NCBI GenBank assembly: GCA_017647145.1
Contig: JAGCLD010000004.1
Location: forward strand, 1 to 64,000
Direction of reading: 5' to 3'
DNA length: 64,000 nucleotides
DNA from: Paludibacteraceae bacterium
GTDB lineage: Bacteria > Bacteroidota > Bacteroidia > Bacteroidales > Paludibacteraceae
The notes under the pieces are model-generated. The model searched no databases, was not told the DNA's origin, and saw only the letters and a list, made by a program, of their open reading frames with translations. Within the stretch, counting starts at the first letter, position 1, and each line of letters starts with the position of its first letter. Positions 63,451 through 64,000 of this stretch are shown here, one piece after another. Both the position numbers and the translations under genes were made by a program.

Positions 63451-64000
63451 TATTCTTCTACAATTTTTCTAAACAAATTACGCATATCAACCTCAGCAGC
63501 AATCATAGCATGCAGATCGCTAATCTTAACACGGTCTTGTTGCATACTATCACGATGACGTACAGTTACACAACCATCAGTGAGAGTGTCATGGTCAACA
63601 GTCACACAGAATGGTGTACCCACAGCATCTTGACGACGATAACGTTTACCGATGGAATCTTTCTCATCATAAGCACAACGGAAGCTGAACTTAAGATCAT
63701 CCATAATCTCACGTGCCTTTTCTGGAAGACCATCTTTTTTCACCAAAGGCATCACGCACACCTTAACAGGAGCCAATACAGCAGGCAGGCGTAAAACGAC
63801 ACGATTTTCTCCATTCTCCAAAGTCTCTTCACAATAAGCAGAAGCCATTACAGACAAGAACATACGATCAACCCCAATAGAAGTTTCAATCACATACGGA
63901 GTGTAAGATTCATTCAATTCTGGATCAAAATATTCAATCTTCTTACCAGAGTATTTAGCATGTTGGCTTAAGTCAAAATTAGTACGACTATGAATACCTT
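63450..64000 (-). CDS. glyS: Glycyl-tRNA synthetase, C-terminal part (partial)
   Basis: The frame is open to the window edge, so the gene continues beyond it. The visible 183 residues include GIHSRTNFDLSQHAKYSGKK, YVIETSIGVDRMFLSVM, and the class II anticodon-binding domain with RLPAVLAPVKVCVMPLV and VRHRDSMQQDRV. This is the alpha-2 type glycyl-tRNA synthetase used by Bacteroidota. It lies just before clpX, overlapping its start. Confidence 0.93.
   Translation of the reverse strand, partial: GIHSRTNFDLSQHAKYSGKKIEYFDPELNESYTPYVIETSIGVDRMFLSVMASAYCEETLENGENRVVLRLPAVLAPVKVCVMPLVKKDGLPEKAREIMDDLKFSFRCAYDEKDSIGKRYRRQDAVGTPFCVTVDHDTLTDGCVTVRHRDSMQQDRVKISDLHAMIAAEVDMRNLFRKIVEE

Overview
The window is a chromosomal segment from a Bacteroidota bacterium, most likely a Bacteroidales lineage that has a type IX secretion system (T9SS), such as a Porphyromonas, Paludibacter or Prevotella relative. 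The evidence is the porP-K-L-M-N and porU-porV loci, the Bacteroides aerotolerance genes batC/D/E, T9SS sorting-type C-termini, a Na+-pumping methylmalonyl-CoA decarboxylase, and repeated promoters of the Bacteroidota form TTTG-N19/20-TAnnTTTG. The species cannot be fixed from sequence alone.

Layout. 1-3.4 kb: end of batC, batD, batE and a PAP2 phosphatase. 3.5-6.6 kb: a structured leader RNA with its own promoter and terminator, then two exported proteins, one ending in a SUMF1/C-type-lectin-like fold. 6.7-11.2 kb: ung, then a minus-strand run ftsX-DUF3098-uppP-truB-queA. 11.2-17.5 kb: T9SS core operon (DUF2795 gene, porP, porK, porL, porM, porN). 17.5-22.6 kb: PduO-type cobalamin adenosyltransferase, methyltransferases, a shortened TatD-like protein and an OPT transporter. 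22.7-28 kb: tRNA(CAU) and the methylmalonyl-CoA epimerase/decarboxylase operon, whose biotin carrier has two biotin domains. 28-31.9 kb: tRNA-Pro, mraY-murD and two thioesterases. 31.9-32.4 kb: a tandem promoter-bearing repeat. 32.5-39 kb: rex, an FAH-family gene, porU, porV. 39-41.7 kb: ispF, comM-like, aroK. 41.7-45.3 kb: Sel1-repeat and WG-repeat proteins behind a second copy of the leader RNA. 46-49.4 kb: ddl, a prenyl synthase and an unknown gene. 49.5-52.4 kb: a foreign-looking island (AraC regulator, two HXXEE membrane proteins, a gene remnant). 52.5-58.4 kb: a lone chromate transporter half, mscL and two secreted beta-helix (pectate-lyase-like) proteins. 58.7-64 kb: AddA-like helicase-nuclease, SUI1, clpX and the end of glyS.

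How the genes fit together. PorK/L/M/N/P and PorU/V are the motor, ring and signal-peptidase parts of T9SS. Several other genes encode likely T9SS cargo (4010, 4519, 53700, 55616). The cobalamin adenosyltransferase, epimerase and decarboxylase fit a propionate-forming methylmalonyl-CoA pathway.

The most interesting signal is a pair of homologous, highly structured RNAs at 3634-3951 (+) and 45009-45304 (-). They share a 22-nt core and covarying helices but little else. Each has its own promoter, ends in an intrinsic terminator, and lies 56-58 nt before the start codon of an exported-protein gene. This is the layout of a riboswitch or attenuator, in a family I do not recognise. A second unexplained signal is a degenerate 11-bp periodic repeat in five separate intergenic regions.
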